From positions 1,736,001 to 1,800,000 of the forward strand of contig NZ_CP134400.1 in NCBI RefSeq assembly GCF_002968285.2: a DNA stretch of 64,000 nucleotides. The letters run 5' to 3'. The position numbers were made by a program, and so were the translations under genes. This DNA is from Mycobacterium sp. ITM-2016-00318. Lineage in GTDB: Bacteria; Actinomycetota; Actinomycetes; Mycobacteriales; Mycobacteriaceae. The notes under the pieces are model-generated. The model was not told the DNA's origin, ran no database searches, and saw only the letters and a program-made list of their open reading frames with translations. Shown one piece after another: positions 44,771 through 55,980 of the stretch. Each line of letters opens with the position of its first letter. Position 1 is the stretch's first letter.

Positions 44771-45450
44771 GCGGCCTCTGCCGTCTCGTTGTTCTATCTG
44801 GGCGTCGAGTCGCATTGGCAGCCGTTGCTGGAGTTCTTGGCTGATGACGCTGTACCGAGAAGATACAAGAATCCCGCGCTGGATCGCCTCGTGTCCCTGA
44901 AGATTGCATTGCCAGAACAGCTTCCGAATATTTCAGGCAGCGCGGACGGGACCTTCTTTGGCGCAGGGATGTTATGCCTGTGGAGCGCGAACTATGCCTT
45001 CCGTATCCGGCCCTATTGCGCTTCTTGGGCTTTTATCGGCTGCTGGACGAGACAGACTTACTCGCGGGCATCAGCCGACTGGCGGGCTCAGAAAATCAAG
45101 ATTGCAGGATTCAAGCCGCTAGGACGATAGCCACCTTGTGTGAACGGTGACCCGAGCCATGGATGATGGCTATGACGCTGCAACTGAGCTACGACCCGAG
45201 CTCGGAGATACAGGGCTATTCGGCAAGTGCTCTGGGGATAGTGGCAGGGCTACTTGTTGGTGAAGCGGGCACTGATCGCTTGATTGATCTGATGCAGTCT
45301 GACGGCCTCATCGCGCCGCTGCTAGCTGTCCGTGGGCTTGCGAAGAGTGAAGCTCGTCTCGCCAGCGGGATTCGCGAACTGCTCGGATCCCTGGCGCGGG
45401 AGCATCCATCGAATATGGAGCGACGTGAGGCAGCGGAACTGGTCACATAG
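44771..45450 (+). pseudogene. HEAT-repeat-like protein broken by a frameshift and a stop
   Basis: Three pieces read as one protein. The first is LGVESHWQPLLEFLADDAVP with NPALDRLVSLKIALPEQLPN (frame of 44771). After a frame change near 44970 comes MPVERELCLPYPALLRFLGF with TDLLAGISRLAGSENQDCRI, ending at a TGA (45148). In the same frame after that stop comes YDPSSEIQGYSASALGIVAG with LIAPLLAVRGLAKSEARLAS to a stop near 45450. The repeated helix pairs with D..-x-x-x-ASALG patterns resemble HEAT repeats. The family and role are unknown. Confidence 0.5.
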
Positions 45451-45459
45451 CCCGCGCTG

Positions 45460-45822
45460 GTACCGCGCATCCACGTCTGGACGACAACGTCGTCGACGCC
45501 GACGTGCAGGGGATCCGAGGGCTGTTCGACGCCATCCTCGAGGCCAAGGACGGTGCACCGGTGACGGTGCGTGAGGCGGCGCAGATCTACGGTGTGTCGA
45601 TGGGCGCGCCGGTCGCGGTCGGCACGCCATCGGATGTTTGCCGATCAGATGGCGCAGTACCTCGACGCGGGCGGCTGTAACGGGTTCATGTTGCTCGCCA
45701 GCGACACGCCGGGCTGCTTCAACGACGTGACCGAGTTACTGGTACCTGAGTTGCAGCGGCGCGGACGGTATCGCACGCGCTATCCCGGAACCACGCTGCG
45801 GGAAAGCCTGCAGGAATACTAA
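45460..45822 (+). pseudogene. C-terminal remnant of an NtaA/DszA-type LLM monooxygenase
   Basis: One frame contains VTVREAAQIYGVSMGAPVAVGTP. Another, after a shift near 45630, continues MFADQMAQYLDAGGCNGFML with ELLVPELQRRGRYRTRYPGTTLRESL, ending at 45822. Together they match the last 110 residues of NtaA/SnaA/DszA-type flavin-dependent monooxygenases. The N-terminal 300 residues are missing and the frame is broken, so it is a dead fragment. Confidence 0.7.
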
Positions 45823-46272
45823 TCGCGCGCGACCATCCTCTGCAGCGGGCAACCAATGGACTTAGGGCCAACTCTCCCACACGTGCTCTTGCGACTTTGT
45901 GCGACGAGCGATGAGACAGCAGTGCCCAGAGCCGCAGGAATGACGACGGTGCCACGGATTGGACATGACGCGTGTGCGCGTCATGGGCCTTCGGCTATCT
46001 TGCGCCTTCCCGGCGATGATGCCAACGGCCGGTGATCGGCCGTTCTACGGCGCCTCGCCGAACCTGCACGAGACGACTGGCGTGCAGGTGTTCGTCGCCA
46101 GGCGCGAAGCGGCCACCATGACGGTGCCGAGCGGGTCGCCGGCCATGAACCACGGGTGCTTCATCGACGACAGTTTTTTGACGACAACCGTGACGACAGT
46201 TGCGTGCCCAACTACACCAACAACACGTCGTTGCGGCTGCTAAACGGCCTGTTCACGAACCTCTGCCTGGTG
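45823..46272. other. Unassigned stretch left of the third attachment copy
   Basis: A plus-strand frame near 46015-46240 has a coding-like run (GASPNLHETTGVQVFVARRE, PAMNHGCFIDDSF) that changes frame near 46175, probably a further broken gene. No family was recognised. Confidence 0.35.
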
Positions 46273-46313
46273 CTGGCAGTGTGGGCGTCAGGGTTCCAGT
46301 CCCTTAGCTCCAC
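46273..46313 (+). repeat. Displaced tRNA-Ala 3' end, copy 3 (degenerate)
   Basis: Matches the tRNA-Ala 3' region with several changes. CTGGCAGTGTGGG is exact, then a G-to-C change, a lost G, TTCCAGT for TTCGAGT, a lost C, and an exact CCCTTAGCTCCAC. It is an older or decayed attachment copy at the left edge of the NRPS segment. Confidence 0.85.
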
Positions 46314-46343
46314 TCCATTTACGAACCTTCCAAGCCCGACGGC

Positions 46344-46574
46344 TTACTCATCACAAGCCCGGCCCGACGCCGACCTCTCTCGCAGACTCCGCGGGCGTAT
46401 ATCGGTCCAGTTCTCTTCGATGTAGTTCAGACACTCGCCGCGGGCCGCTTCGCCATATAACACCCGCCAGCCGGCTGGAATATCGGCAAACGATGGCCAC
46501 AGGCTGTGTTGTTCCTCGTCGTTGATCAAGACGTAGAAAGTGCCATCCTCATCATCGAACGGGTTGGTGCTCAA
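46344..46574 (-). CDS. MbtH-like protein
   Basis: A 76-residue MbtH-family chaperone of NRPS adenylation domains. [20 protein letters not shown] and [18 protein letters not shown] carry the conserved Ser-Leu-Trp-Pro and tryptophans, then [14 protein letters not shown]. Located downstream of the NRPS gene on the same strand, 240 bp after its stop, and only 30 bp from attachment copy 3. Expected to bind and activate the adenylation domains. Confidence 0.93.
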   Translation of the reverse strand: MSTNPFDDEDGTFYVLINDEEQHSLWPSFADIPAGWRVLYGEAARGECLNYIEENWTDIRPRSLRERSASGRACDE

Positions 46575-46814
46575 CGGTTCTCCATTCCTCCTGGCGGCCC
46601 TTGATCGCTCGGACTTCGTCGGTGGTTAACGGCGTCGTCAATATACAAGAGGCCCACCGGGTCGATTGCGCTTCTCGGCAAAGTCAGGATGTGACTGGTT
46701 GCCCACTCTTGCCGACGGATGCGGGCGTGCGCGACCACAAACTGTCGCCTTCACTCCGCGCTGAACCGGACGCACGCCGTCATAAGCTGCGACCGGGGTT
46801 GCCGAAAAAGACCG

Positions 46815-49800
46815 TTACAGCAGCCCAAGCAGCTGTAAGTCGGTGACGTACTTGAGGATCACCTCCGGCGTCACGCGCGGAATGTCGTTAATGGGGCCAA
46901 TCTTTGCTTTCCGCACCGCGGCACGGAATAGGTCCGCTGGACCATAGGATCCCCGCATCGGCTCTGCGATCGACGGCCGTCCAAGTTGCACGGCGATTCC
47001 GGCCCAATAGTCCGTGCCGCTGAGGTCCGCCGTGAAGGTTGTGGCAGCCGTCGCCTCGTTGATTGCGAGGCCGATCTTGGCATCCGACACGGTGGTTTGC
47101 AGCCAACGATTAGTACCGCCGCTCGGGGAGCACATGGTGGCACTTCCCTGGTTGGCAAACACCTGCACGATCAGCTGGCCGAATTCAAGGGTTACCGTCT
47201 GCGATAGCGCCCCTCCCGCCCCCGTCCGGTACGCGGAGTTTGTGATAAGCGAGGCCCAGGAGATGTTCTGATACGAAATTGTGTTTGCAACGACGTAGCC
47301 ACCGGCGGTCCCGGTGAAACTGACGGTCTGCTGTCCGCCCGGCGCGTTCGCAAGTCCGAATAGTTCCAATGTGCCGTGGGTATAGTCATTGTCCAGATAG
47401 ACCTGTCCCAACGGTGTCATTGCGTGGCCGCCGTACGTCACGGCCGAGAATTCACAGTTGGATCCCTCGCCCTGCCCGACGACCGCCAATAGGACGTAGG
47501 CGCCTGCGGTCGCAGTCTGGGGGAAGCAGAATGGACCTGGCCCCTCGCCCTTGACTCCCGTTCCGACAGTGTCGTAGACAGGGGTGAAAACGGGCCGCAA
47601 GTAATCCAGATAGCCCGAATCACGCAACGCCAACACCGGCTGCACCGAGTGCAGGCGCTGGCGATCTGGCAGGGTCCGCAAGGCTGTTTCGAACCGCTTC
47701 TCCCACTGCCCAATGTCGTCAATACGCTCGATCGAGTAACCGGCCTCGATCAGCCAATCGACGTACTCGTCGAGGCCGATACCGTCGTCGTGCGGGTTCA
47801 TGACGTGATAAGTCTCGAATCCGTCGAGCACCTGAGCGCCTAGCGCTGCGACAGCCTCGGCAATGAATTCGACTGGCAGCGCATCGAAGTGGGTACGCTG
47901 CCGGTTGCCGTCCGGGTCGGGTGGAAAGAACGAGGCGGGTGCCACACCGGTGGCCATCACGCTCAGCACCATCCGGGTGAACATGTCCGACACGTTGAGC
48001 TGCCCCGCATAGGTAGTGTCGGCCAAAATCATGTCGCAGCGAAACACCGCGACCGGTAGTCGGCACGCTTCATGGGCCTCGCGGAGCAGCACTTCGCCGG
48101 CCCACTTGCTGTTGCCGTAACCGTTGACGTAGCTGCCGTCGTTGGTGCGGGTAGGGCAGATGACCCGGATGTCGGCATCTTCGGTGAACTCCGATGGTTC
48201 AATCTGGTCACCTACATTGCCTGTCGAAACGTAGCTGTAGGCCTTGAGTTTTGTGGTGAGTCCGATCCGGATCAGCTCGGCGGTGCCCGCGACGTTGGGC
48301 CCGAACAACGCGCTGTATGGCAGGACGCCGTTGACCATGGCTGCGGAGTCGACGATCAGATCGACGGTGTCAGCCAGCTGCTGCCATGTCTGCTGGTCCA
48401 ATCCCAGATTGACTTCGGCCTTGTCGCCCGCCAGGACCCGCAGATGATCAGCGGCCAGTTTCTGAAAATGGGCGATTAGTTGCGGGTCACCGCTGTCGAA
48501 AGTCTTGTCCAAGCGTTGCCGCGCTTGCTCGTTGGATTCGGCACGCACCAGGCAGATCAACGTGCCGTCGACTTCGTTCATTCGCTCTAACAATTTTAGT
48601 GCAAGGTAGCGGCCGAGGAAACCGGTGGCGCCGGTCAGTAAGACCGTACGCACTTCGACGCTCGGGCCGGGTAGTGTCGTTGCAGCGGTGAGGATGTCGG
48701 TGTCGATGAACTTGTCTAACCGGAGGTCGTTGGCGTGTACCTCGGCGGCATCGCGGCCGTGCACAGAGCCGAATAGCTCCATTGCGGTGGCATGCGTGCC
48801 CAATTGGTGGATCAGGCCTCTCACTGTGGGTGCGTCGAAGAGAGCTCGTACTGGGAGGTCGTAGTCGAGGGTGGTGTTGACGGCGGCGATCAGGCGCATT
48901 GTCGAAAGCGAGTCTCCGCCCAGTTCGAAGAACGAATCGTCTACACCGACCCGCTCCACGTCGAGGATGTCGGCATAGATCCCAGCCACAAGTTCCTCGA
49001 TCGGGCTGCCCGGAGCCCGATAATGGCCCCCGAAGTAGTCCGGCGCCGGTAGGGCGGCAATATCGAGCTTGCCGCTGACCGTCAACGGCCACGCTTCGAT
49101 CACCACGATCGCCGCCGGCACCATGTAGCCCGGTAACTGTTGAGCCAGTGCGGTGCGCAGTTCGTCGGGATCGACATTCCCGGCGACATACCCCACCAGG
49201 CGCTTGTCGCCAGCACGGTCTACCCGGGTGATTACCGCGGCCTGCTCCACCCCATCCAGTGCGGCCAGTGCGGTCTGGATTTCTCCGAGTTCGATGCGGT
49301 GCCCACGGATTTTGACCTGCTCATCGGCACGTCCCACGAAGTGCAGCTGCCCGTCGGCATCCCAGGACACTAGATCCCCGGTGCGATACATCCGCTCACC
49401 GGGCTTGCCGAACCGGCACGCCACAAACCGCGAGGCGGTCAATCCACTACGGCGCCAATAACCCACGCCCACACCAGATCCGGCGATATAGAGCTCACCG
49501 ACTACCCCCGGCGGTACCGGACGCAACCACCCATCCAGCACAAACAACCCCGCACCAGCCACCGGCGCCCCGATCGGCGCCGCACCCGAACCCGCCACCA
49601 ACGGCGCGCTCATCGCCGCGCAGATCGTGGCCTCTGTCGGCCCATAGGCGTTGACCATCAACCGCCCCGGCGCCCACCGATCCACCACCTCGACCGGACA
49701 CATCTCACCGCCGGCCAGCAGTGCTATTGGTTCCAGTCCCTGCGGGCTGAGCGCGGCCACCGCCGACGGCGTTTGACTCAACACCGTCACTCTCTCGGCG

Positions 49801-52800
49801 ACCAGCAGCGCATGCAGCTCATCCGGCGACCGAACCACCGAATCGGATACCACCACGAGCCGGCCACCCGAAAGCAACGCGCTCCAAATTTCCCACACCG
49901 AGAAATCAAACGCCAACGAATGGCACTGTGCCCACACGTGATCCGGCCCCACCAAGTTTGGATCCATCGAGGCCACCAGCCGGGTCAGGCTGCCATGAGT
50001 GATCGCCACACCCTTCGGAACCCCGGTCGTCCCTGAGGTGTAAATCAGATACGCGATGTCCTGCGGCGAGGCCTGCGGCCCTCTAAGCTCCGCACCTGAA
50101 TATCCCTGCGCCGAATCGATATCGATGACATTGACGTCGAACGCGTCCAATCGCGGTCGCAGCGCCGCAGAAGTGATCACCGCGACCGGGGCAGCATCAG
50201 CGAGAAGCAACTCCAATCGCGCAGCCGGCGACACCGGGTCGATCGCCACATAGCAGGCCCCGGTCTTAAGCGTTCCCAACATCGCGACAATCGCGGCGAG
50301 GGAACGCGCCATTAACAGCCCGACACGCTGTCCCGGGCCCACACCCTGTCCGACCAGCAAGTGCGCCAATCGGTTGGCGGCCTCGTTCAACTCCCGGTAG
50401 GTCAGCGACGAATCCTCGAACGACACCGCCACCGCGTCCGGCGCCCGTCCTAGCTGAGCAGCGAACAGCGCCGGAATCGAGAACTCGAACGGTACTGGCT
50501 CGTTCAACACCTCCCGGTGACTCCACTCATCTAGGCGTTTGTGCTCTACCTCATCAGTTATGTCGATCGATGACAGCTGTACTTCCGGATCAGCGGTCAT
50601 CACGGACAGCACTCGCTGGAACCGCCTCACCAATACTTCGATACTGACCGAGTCGAACACATCCGTACGGAACTCCACCGCCCCAACGATTCCGGCCGGC
50701 TCACCATCCTCATTCCAGCGTTCGTCCAGCGAAAATGCCAGATCCATGCGAGCGGTGTGGGTTTCCGTCGGCAGGGGGGTGACCTGCAGGTCACCGAGCT
50801 GCAAGTTCGCCGCAGAGTTACTGCCCTGTCGGGCGTAGTTCTGCCACCCCAACATCACCTGGAACAGAGGATGATGCGCCAGAGTGCGGGTGGGGTTGAG
50901 CCGTTCCACCAAAACCTCAAACGGCACATCCTGATGCTCGTAGGCGGCCAGGCTGCGTCGACGAACCTGTGCCAGCAGCTCGCCAACGGTGGGATCTGCA
51001 CTGACATCCACCCGCAGTACCAGCGTGTTGACGAAGAATCCGACCACCTCGTCCAACGCAGGATCGGCGCGGCCCGCGATCGGAAAACCTAGCGCTACAT
51101 CAGAACTCGCACCTATCTGAGATAACAAAACCGCCAAAGCGGCCTGCACCACCATGAAACTGGTCGCATTGTGCTCACGCGCTACTTCAGCGACCTTCTT
51201 CTGTAACTCCGCAGGCCAGTCCACCTCCACCCTGGCCCCACGATGATCAGCAACCGCCGGATACGGCCGATCCGTCGGATATGCCAACCGATCCGGCAAA
51301 TGAGCTAGCGCGTCGACCCAGTACCCGAGCTGCTCAGCCAGTCGGCTACCGGGATCGTCAAGATCTCCCAGAAGGGCGCGCTGCCACAACGTGTAATCGA
51401 CATACTGCACCGGCAAAGGTGCCCACCCCGGGGCTTGACTTGTGGATCGGCTGGCATACGCAACGCCCAAATCACGCGCCAGTGTCGTGATCGACCAGCC
51501 ATCGGCAGCGATATGGTGAACCACCGCCACCAACAGATGTTCATCCTCATCAAGACGGAGAAGTGTTGCACGCAGGGGGATCTCGGATGTCAAATCGAAG
51601 GCGTGGCTCACTACCCCGCCGACAGCCTCAGTCAACCGCTCGGTCGACCACTCAGCGGCATCGACAACAGCCCAACCGAAATCGGCAGCCTCTACACCGA
51701 CCACCACCTGTTGGGGGACACCGGCTACCGCAGGGAACACCGTGCGCAAGCTTTCATGCCGGGTCACGACATCGGCCAACGCAGCGCCGAAGGCGTCGAC
51801 GTCCAGGCGCCCACAAAGCCGCAGCACCACCGGCATGTTGTAGGCGGCGGAGGAGGCTCCCAACAACTGATTCAAAAACCACAAACGTTCCTGAGCGAAG
51901 GACAATGGCAGGACCTGCGGCCGCGGCTGCGGCTCCAGCGCCGCCAGTTCCCCCTCACGCCCGGTGATGTGCAGCGCCAACCGGGCAATTGTGGGCGCCT
52001 CGAATACCGCGCGCACCGATAGGCGGGCGGCCAGACTCGCGTTGATGGCCGCGACCAACCGCATCGCCGACAATGAGTTTCCTCCGAGATCGAAGAACGA
52101 GTCGTTGGCCCCGACCCGACCCACCCCCAACACCTCGGCATAAAGCCCAGCCAGGATTTCCTCGACAGCACCAACTGGAGCGCGATACGAATCGACGTCT
52201 TGATACTCAGGTGCCGGCAGAGCGCGGATGTTGAGTTTGCCGTTGACCGTCAACGGCAGTGCGTCAATGACCACGATCGCCGCTGGAACCATGTGGGCTG
52301 GCAACTGCTCAGCCAAAGCCGCGCGTGCTATGGCCGAATCTGTTGTGCCACATATGTAACCGACGAGGCGCTTGTCGCCAGCATGATCTTCCCGGGTGAT
52401 TACTGCGGCCTGCTCCACCCCATCCAGTGCGGCCAGTGCGGTCTGGAGTTCTCCGAGTTCGATGCGGTGCCCACGGATTTTGACCTGCTCATCGGCACGT
52501 CCCACGAAGTGCAGCTGCCCGTCGGCATCCCAGGACACTAGATCCCCGGTGCGATACATCCGCTCACCGGGCTTGCCGAACGGGCACGCCACAAACCGCG
52601 AGGCGGTCAACCCGCTACGGCGCCAATAACCCACGCCCACGCCAGATCCGGCGATATAGAGCTCACCGACTACCCCCGGCGGTACCGGACGCAACCACCC
52701 ATCCAGCACAAACAACCCCGCACCAGCCACCGGCGCCCCGATCGGCGCCGCACCCGAACCCGCCACCAACGGCGCGCTCATCGCCGCGCAGATCGTGGCC

Positions 52801-55049
52801 TCTGTCGGCCCATAGGCGTTGACCATCAACCGCCCCGGCGCCCACCGATCCACCACCTCGACCGGACACGCCTCGCCAGCCACCACCAACGCGACCGACT
52901 CCAGCCCCGACGGCGACAACACCCTCACCGCCGACGGCGTCTGAGTCAACACCGTCACTCCCTCGGCGACCAGCAGCGCATGCAGCTCATCCGGCGACCG
53001 AACCACCGAATCGGGCACGACCACCAGGCGACCGCCATGCAGAAGAGCGCCGAAGATCTCCCACACCGACGCGTCAAACGCCAACGAATGACATTGTGCC
53101 CACACCTGCTGCGGTCCCGCCAAAGCCGGATCCATCGAGGCCACCAACCGGGTCAGGCTGCCGTGAGTGATCGCCACACCCTTCGGCACCCCAGTGGTCC
53201 CTGAGGTGTAGATACGGTAAGCGATATCGTCGGGACACGGGCCCGCCAATGGCCAGCTAAGCCAGGTGTCGATCGTGGGATCGCTGACGTCGATGACCCT
53301 GCCCTCGAAACCGTCGAGTCGATCGGCTGACTCGGCGGTGGTGATGACCGCGACCGGCGCCGCGTCGCGGAGCATGAACTCAATCCGGGCTGCCGGGTGC
53401 GCCGGGTCGATCGGCAGATACGCTGCCCCTGTCTTGAGCACCGCTAACATCGCCACGATCGCTTCAGCGGACCGGGTGAACAACAACGCCACACATTCAC
53501 CACGGCCAGCCCCATGGTCGGCCAACAACCATGCCAATCGATTCGCTGCGTCATCAAGCTCGCGATAGGTCATTGACCGGCCCGCACAGCGAATCGCGAC
53601 CGCTTCGGGGGTGCGCGCCGCGTGCTCAGCCACCGATGCCGGAATTGATGCCCGCACCGGTGCCGGCCCAGTCAACACGGCCCGATGACCCCATGCCTGC
53701 AGCCGGGCTTCCTCACGGTAGTTGATGACATTCATCGAGGACAATGAGCGACTCGGGTCATCGGTCATCGCCGCCAGCACGCGCTGCAATCGCCCCGCCA
53801 AATCCGCCGAGTCAAAACTCGAGAACGGACGCCCAGAGCCCGCGGTGCTCAAAACCTGCTCTTCACCGACTCCAAGGAAATGAAAGCCAAAGTAACTTTG
53901 CGGGCCATAACTGGTATAGGTTGCCATTCCCTTTAGACCGCCGAAGTCCAAACTGAGTCTGGTAGGGATGAAATTGAGCATCACCCGATTCGATTCCGGC
54001 CTCCGACTGCCAGTGTCACCGTCACCCTCAAGATTCCACACCGGGAAGCGCTGATGTTTCAGCGCCTCGCGGATTCGTGTGTCAGCGTTTTGGCAGAAGT
54101 CGGCAACTGAAGCTTTTGGTGACACCGACAAAACGAGCGGCACAACTCCGGCAATCATTCCGGGAAGCAACTTCAATGCTGGATGTAGGCGCCGGCCGAC
54201 CGGAAAATCGAACACTACCTGCGACCCCTTGGTGCTGAATCCGTGCACCAAAAGAGCGCATGCCGCTGCCGGAACCGACGATCGGCGGATCCCTAGCGCT
54301 TTGGACAGCTCCTTCGTGCGGGCGATGACCAATGGGTCCAACTGCACGGGGGCAGACTGCCCGGACGACTCGATCTCGCACTTAGTCCGCGGTGACTGAA
54401 AATCCAGTTCATTGTCATTCGGCAGCCTGTTTCTCCAGTACGACTGATCGCGTAGATATTCAATAGACGCGTCGTATTCCAGCTCGCTGCGCACCAAGTC
54501 CTGCAGTTTGCCGAAGAAGGCCGCAGGAATGGGATCCCCAGAAACCATTGCAGTGTAAATTGCGGCAATCCGCCGGCCTATCAGCGCCATGCCCGTTCCG
54601 TCTGTGATGAGATGGTGGCAGCATGTGAACCAGTAGCATTCATCGGTCCGCGTCTGGAACAACGCAAATTTGAACAGTGGCCCAGTCATCGACATCGGCG
54701 TGTGCTTGATCGACGACGCTATCATTTGGGCTTCCTGCGCCGGATGGTCCGAGTGGCGCAGGTCGTAGAAGTCCAGTTCGATATCCGGGTAATCGATTAC
54801 CCTCTGGAAAACTTGGCCATTCGCCTCGAAGAACGCGGCTCTAGTTGAATCAGCCTCGTGCAGCGCTTGGCAAATCGCCATCTCAAAGAACTGACGGTTT
54901 ACCAACCCCTCGATTCTCACGAATAGCCCGAGCTGCCATTCGGTCCCAGGTTCGCTGGCTTGGGCAAGCCATATGTCTAATTGCCCTCGCGTCAGGGGGA
55001 GCGCGCGATCATCCAATTCCATCATATTTCCCAAAACTTGACGGCTCAT
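46815..55049 (-). CDS. Two-module NRPS, C-A-T-C-A-T-R, with an inserted domain in R
   Basis: A 2,744-residue NRPS. C1: HHLITDG near residue 145. A1: core [10 protein letters not shown]; manually read pocket code D-A-W-T-V-A-A-I-C-K, phenylalanine-like. T1: LGGNSLS near 988. C2: HHIAADG near 1176. A2: code approximately D-F-W-S-L-G-A-I-C-K, unassigned. T2: LGGDSLS near 2047. Thioester reductase from about 2135: [11 protein letters not shown] (NADPH), YGNSKWAGE near 2315. The reductase would release the peptide as aldehyde or alcohol. Residues about 2487-2690 are a foreign beta-sandwich-like insert. Beyond it the normal ending resumes ([13 protein letters not shown]...[12 protein letters not shown]). 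With MbtH and the divergent ABC exporter it forms a biosynthetic cassette bounded by tRNA-Ala fragments. The product is unknown. Confidence 0.93.
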   Translation of the reverse strand: MSRQVLGNMMELDDRALPLTRGQLDIWLAQASEPGTEWQLGLFVRIEGLVNRQFFEMAICQALHEADSTRAAFFEANGQVFQRVIDYPDIELDFYDLRHSDHPAQEAQMIASSIKHTPMSMTGPLFKFALFQTRTDECYWFTCCHHLITDGTGMALIGRRIAAIYTAMVSGDPIPAAFFGKLQDLVRSELEYDASIEYLRDQSYWRNRLPNDNELDFQSPRTKCEIESSGQSAPVQLDPLVIARTKELSKALGIRRSSVPAAACALLVHGFSTKGSQVVFDFPVGRRLHPALKLLPGMIAGVVPLVLSVSPKASVADFCQNADTRIREALKHQRFPVWNLEGDGDTGSRRPESNRVMLNFIPTRLSLDFGGLKGMATYTSYGPQSYFGFHFLGVGEEQVLSTAGSGRPFSSFDSADLAGRLQRVLAAMTDDPSRSLSSMNVINYREEARLQAWGHRAVLTGPAPVRASIPASVAEHAARTPEAVAIRCAGRSMTYRELDDAANRLAWLLADHGAGRGECVALLFTRSAEAIVAMLAVLKTGAAYLPIDPAHPAARIEFMLRDAAPVAVITTAESADRLDGFEGRVIDVSDPTIDTWLSWPLAGPCPDDIAYRIYTSGTTGVPKGVAITHGSLTRLVASMDPALAGPQQVWAQCHSLAFDASVWEIFGALLHGGRLVVVPDSVVRSPDELHALLVAEGVTVLTQTPSAVRVLSPSGLESVALVVAGEACPVEVVDRWAPGRLMVNAYGPTEATICAAMSAPLVAGSGAAPIGAPVAGAGLFVLDGWLRPVPPGVVGELYIAGSGVGVGYWRRSGLTASRFVACPFGKPGERMYRTGDLVSWDADGQLHFVGRADEQVKIRGHRIELGELQTALAALDGVEQAAVITREDHAGDKRLVGYICGTTDSAIARAALAEQLPAHMVPAAIVVIDALPLTVNGKLNIRALPAPEYQDVDSYRAPVGAVEEILAGLYAEVLGVGRVGANDSFFDLGGNSLSAMRLVAAINASLAARLSVRAVFEAPTIARLALHITGREGELAALEPQPRPQVLPLSFAQERLWFLNQLLGASSAAYNMPVVLRLCGRLDVDAFGAALADVVTRHESLRTVFPAVAGVPQQVVVGVEAADFGWAVVDAAEWSTERLTEAVGGVVSHAFDLTSEIPLRATLLRLDEDEHLLVAVVHHIAADGWSITTLARDLGVAYASRSTSQAPGWAPLPVQYVDYTLWQRALLGDLDDPGSRLAEQLGYWVDALAHLPDRLAYPTDRPYPAVADHRGARVEVDWPAELQKKVAEVAREHNATSFMVVQAALAVLLSQIGASSDVALGFPIAGRADPALDEVVGFFVNTLVLRVDVSADPTVGELLAQVRRRSLAAYEHQDVPFEVLVERLNPTRTLAHHPLFQVMLGWQNYARQGSNSAANLQLGDLQVTPLPTETHTARMDLAFSLDERWNEDGEPAGIVGAVEFRTDVFDSVSIEVLVRRFQRVLSVMTADPEVQLSSIDITDEVEHKRLDEWSHREVLNEPVPFEFSIPALFAAQLGRAPDAVAVSFEDSSLTYRELNEAANRLAHLLVGQGVGPGQRVGLLMARSLAAIVAMLGTLKTGACYVAIDPVSPAARLELLLADAAPVAVITSAALRPRLDAFDVNVIDIDSAQGYSGAELRGPQASPQDIAYLIYTSGTTGVPKGVAITHGSLTRLVASMDPNLVGPDHVWAQCHSLAFDFSVWEIWSALLSGGRLVVVSDSVVRSPDELHALLVAERVTVLSQTPSAVAALSPQGLEPIALLAGGEMCPVEVVDRWAPGRLMVNAYGPTEATICAAMSAPLVAGSGAAPIGAPVAGAGLFVLDGWLRPVPPGVVGELYIAGSGVGVGYWRRSGLTASRFVACRFGKPGERMYRTGDLVSWDADGQLHFVGRADEQVKIRGHRIELGEIQTALAALDGVEQAAVITRVDRAGDKRLVGYVAGNVDPDELRTALAQQLPGYMVPAAIVVIEAWPLTVSGKLDIAALPAPDYFGGHYRAPGSPIEELVAGIYADILDVERVGVDDSFFELGGDSLSTMRLIAAVNTTLDYDLPVRALFDAPTVRGLIHQLGTHATAMELFGSVHGRDAAEVHANDLRLDKFIDTDILTAATTLPGPSVEVRTVLLTGATGFLGRYLALKLLERMNEVDGTLICLVRAESNEQARQRLDKTFDSGDPQLIAHFQKLAADHLRVLAGDKAEVNLGLDQQTWQQLADTVDLIVDSAAMVNGVLPYSALFGPNVAGTAELIRIGLTTKLKAYSYVSTGNVGDQIEPSEFTEDADIRVICPTRTNDGSYVNGYGNSKWAGEVLLREAHEACRLPVAVFRCDMILADTTYAGQLNVSDMFTRMVLSVMATGVAPASFFPPDPDGNRQRTHFDALPVEFIAEAVAALGAQVLDGFETYHVMNPHDDGIGLDEYVDWLIEAGYSIERIDDIGQWEKRFETALRTLPDRQRLHSVQPVLALRDSGYLDYLRPVFTPVYDTVGTGVKGEGPGPFCFPQTATAGAYVLLAVVGQGEGSNCEFSAVTYGGHAMTPLGQVYLDNDYTHGTLELFGLANAPGGQQTVSFTGTAGGYVVANTISYQNISWASLITNSAYRTGAGGALSQTVTLEFGQLIVQVFANQGSATMCSPSGGTNRWLQTTVSDAKIGLAINEATAATTFTADLSGTDYWAGIAVQLGRPSIAEPMRGSYGPADLFRAAVRKAKIGPINDIPRVTPEVILKYVTDLQLLGLL
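46980..47591 (-). other. Beta-sandwich-like insert inside the NRPS reductase domain
   Basis: This encodes about 204 residues of the NRPS, from [20 protein letters not shown] to [11 protein letters not shown]. The pattern [53 protein letters not shown] and the closing WAGIAVQLG resemble a Gly/Ser/Thr-rich domain that I associate with phage tail-type and exported mycobacterial proteins. In related carboxylic-acid and NRPS reductases the sequence before it (LPDRQRLHS) runs within some 20 residues into the sequence after it ([12 protein letters not shown]). The frame is maintained on both sides. Confidence 0.75.
49239..49701 (-). repeat. Near-identical A-domain segment, copy in module 2
   Basis: This segment matches 52407-52869 at a constant spacing of 3,168 bp (1,056 codons) with only a handful of substitutions. 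It covers the adenylation core from NAYGPTEAT to the EQAAVITR region. Flanking parts of the two A domains are clearly more different. Confidence 0.88.
52407..52869 (-). repeat. Near-identical A-domain segment, copy in module 1
   Basis: Partner of 49239-49701. The left-hand boundary (lower coordinate) is where DNA identity fades near the ITR motif; the right-hand boundary lies near the ACPVEVV/MCPVEVV site. Indicates recent duplication or gene conversion inside the NRPS gene. Confidence 0.88.
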
Positions 55050-55099
55050 CGATCAAAGCGCAACCCTTTGCTAGCCTTCGAAGCAAGCGCTTCGGTCGT

Positions 55100-55198
55100 A
55101 TGTTAACTGTTTCGTCAACGACGTTCGGAGAAACGATGTTCGAAGAGGTGGACCGGATGATCGACTCGCTGCCAACATCCGATGCCGGGAATCGATGA
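55100..55198 (+). CDS. Possible 32-residue peptide coupled to the ABC transporter
   Basis: ATG 55100 opens a frame MLTVSSTTFGETMFEEVDRM, continuing IDSLPTSDAGNR, whose stop overlaps the ABC ATPase start (ATGA at 55195-55198). An internal ATG at 55136 would give 20 residues. It lies in the divergent NRPS/ABC promoter region. It may be a translational leader or only a fortuitous frame. Confidence 0.35.
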   Translation: MLTVSSTTFGETMFEEVDRMIDSLPTSDAGNR

Positions 55199-55980
55199 GC
55201 GCCGAGCACCGCCCGACGGCGAGTGCGTCGCAGGACGAGGGGCGCGTAGCCAAGGCTGCGGCAGATTCGGGGCTTTCCGCGTTGCGGCTTGAGGCGGTGG
55301 GGCGAACTTATGGTTCTGGGCAGACAACGGTGAGCGCACTCAACGATGTCGACCTTGACATCCGATCGGGTGAGTTCGTCGTCCTTCTCGGGCCATCTGG
55401 TTCGGGCAAGACGACGCTTCTCAATCTGGCCGGCGGTATCGAAGAACCAACCCATGGACGAATCTTGGTGGCAGGCAAAGACATTGCCACATTGAACGCA
55501 CGGGAGCGGACGGCGTACCGACGAGATCGGGTCGGCTTCGTGTTCCAGTTCTTCAACCTAGTGCCCACCCTGACCGCACTCGAGAATATCGAGATTATCG
55601 CCGAACTCGCCGGCGAGGATTCCGCTCGGCGCAGTCGCGAGGCGCTCGTGGAAGTCGGCCTCCCTGACCTCGCCGACCGATTTCCCGGCCAGATGTCCGG
55701 CGGTCAGCAACAACGGGTCGCGATTGCCCGTGCGATTGTCAAACAGCCGCCCTTGTTGCTGTGTGACGAACCGACCGGCAGCCTGGATCTGGCCACAGGA
55801 CGGCAGGTCCTCGCGGTACTGCGAGAGCTGGCCCGGGATGGGCGCCACACCGTCGTCTTGGCGACGCACAATTCGGCGATCGCCGGGATTGCCGATCGGG
55901 TGGTGTGGCTGCACTCCGGAACGATTGCCCGTCAGGAGCGGGTAGCCGCCCCCGTGCAGGCGCAGTACCTCGACTGGTGA
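55195..55980 (+). CDS. ABC transporter ATP-binding protein (MacB/LolD type)
   Basis: A 261-residue ATPase. Walker A GPSGSGKTT near residue 65, Q-loop FQFFNLVPTLTALENIE, signature MSGGQQQRVAIARAI, Walker B LLLCDEPTGSLD and H-loop ATHN are complete. The type is that paired with FtsX-like permeases. A roughly 25-residue N-terminal tail precedes the domain. Divergent from the NRPS and overlapping its permease gene (GTGA). Probable exporter of the NRPS product. Confidence 0.92.
   Translation: MSAEHRPTASASQDEGRVAKAAADSGLSALRLEAVGRTYGSGQTTVSALNDVDLDIRSGEFVVLLGPSGSGKTTLLNLAGGIEEPTHGRILVAGKDIATLNARERTAYRRDRVGFVFQFFNLVPTLTALENIEIIAELAGEDSARRSREALVEVGLPDLADRFPGQMSGGQQQRVAIARAIVKQPPLLLCDEPTGSLDLATGRQVLAVLRELARDGRHTVVLATHNSAIAGIADRVVWLHSGTIARQERVAAPVQAQYLDW

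Noticed and set aside
46815..55049. NRPS as orthologue of Rv0101 (nrp) or a glycopeptidolipid synthetase
   Set aside because: The reductase ending and domain order are compatible with nrp-like enzymes, but the neighbours (MbtH, ABC exporter) differ and the A-domain codes were only read by hand.
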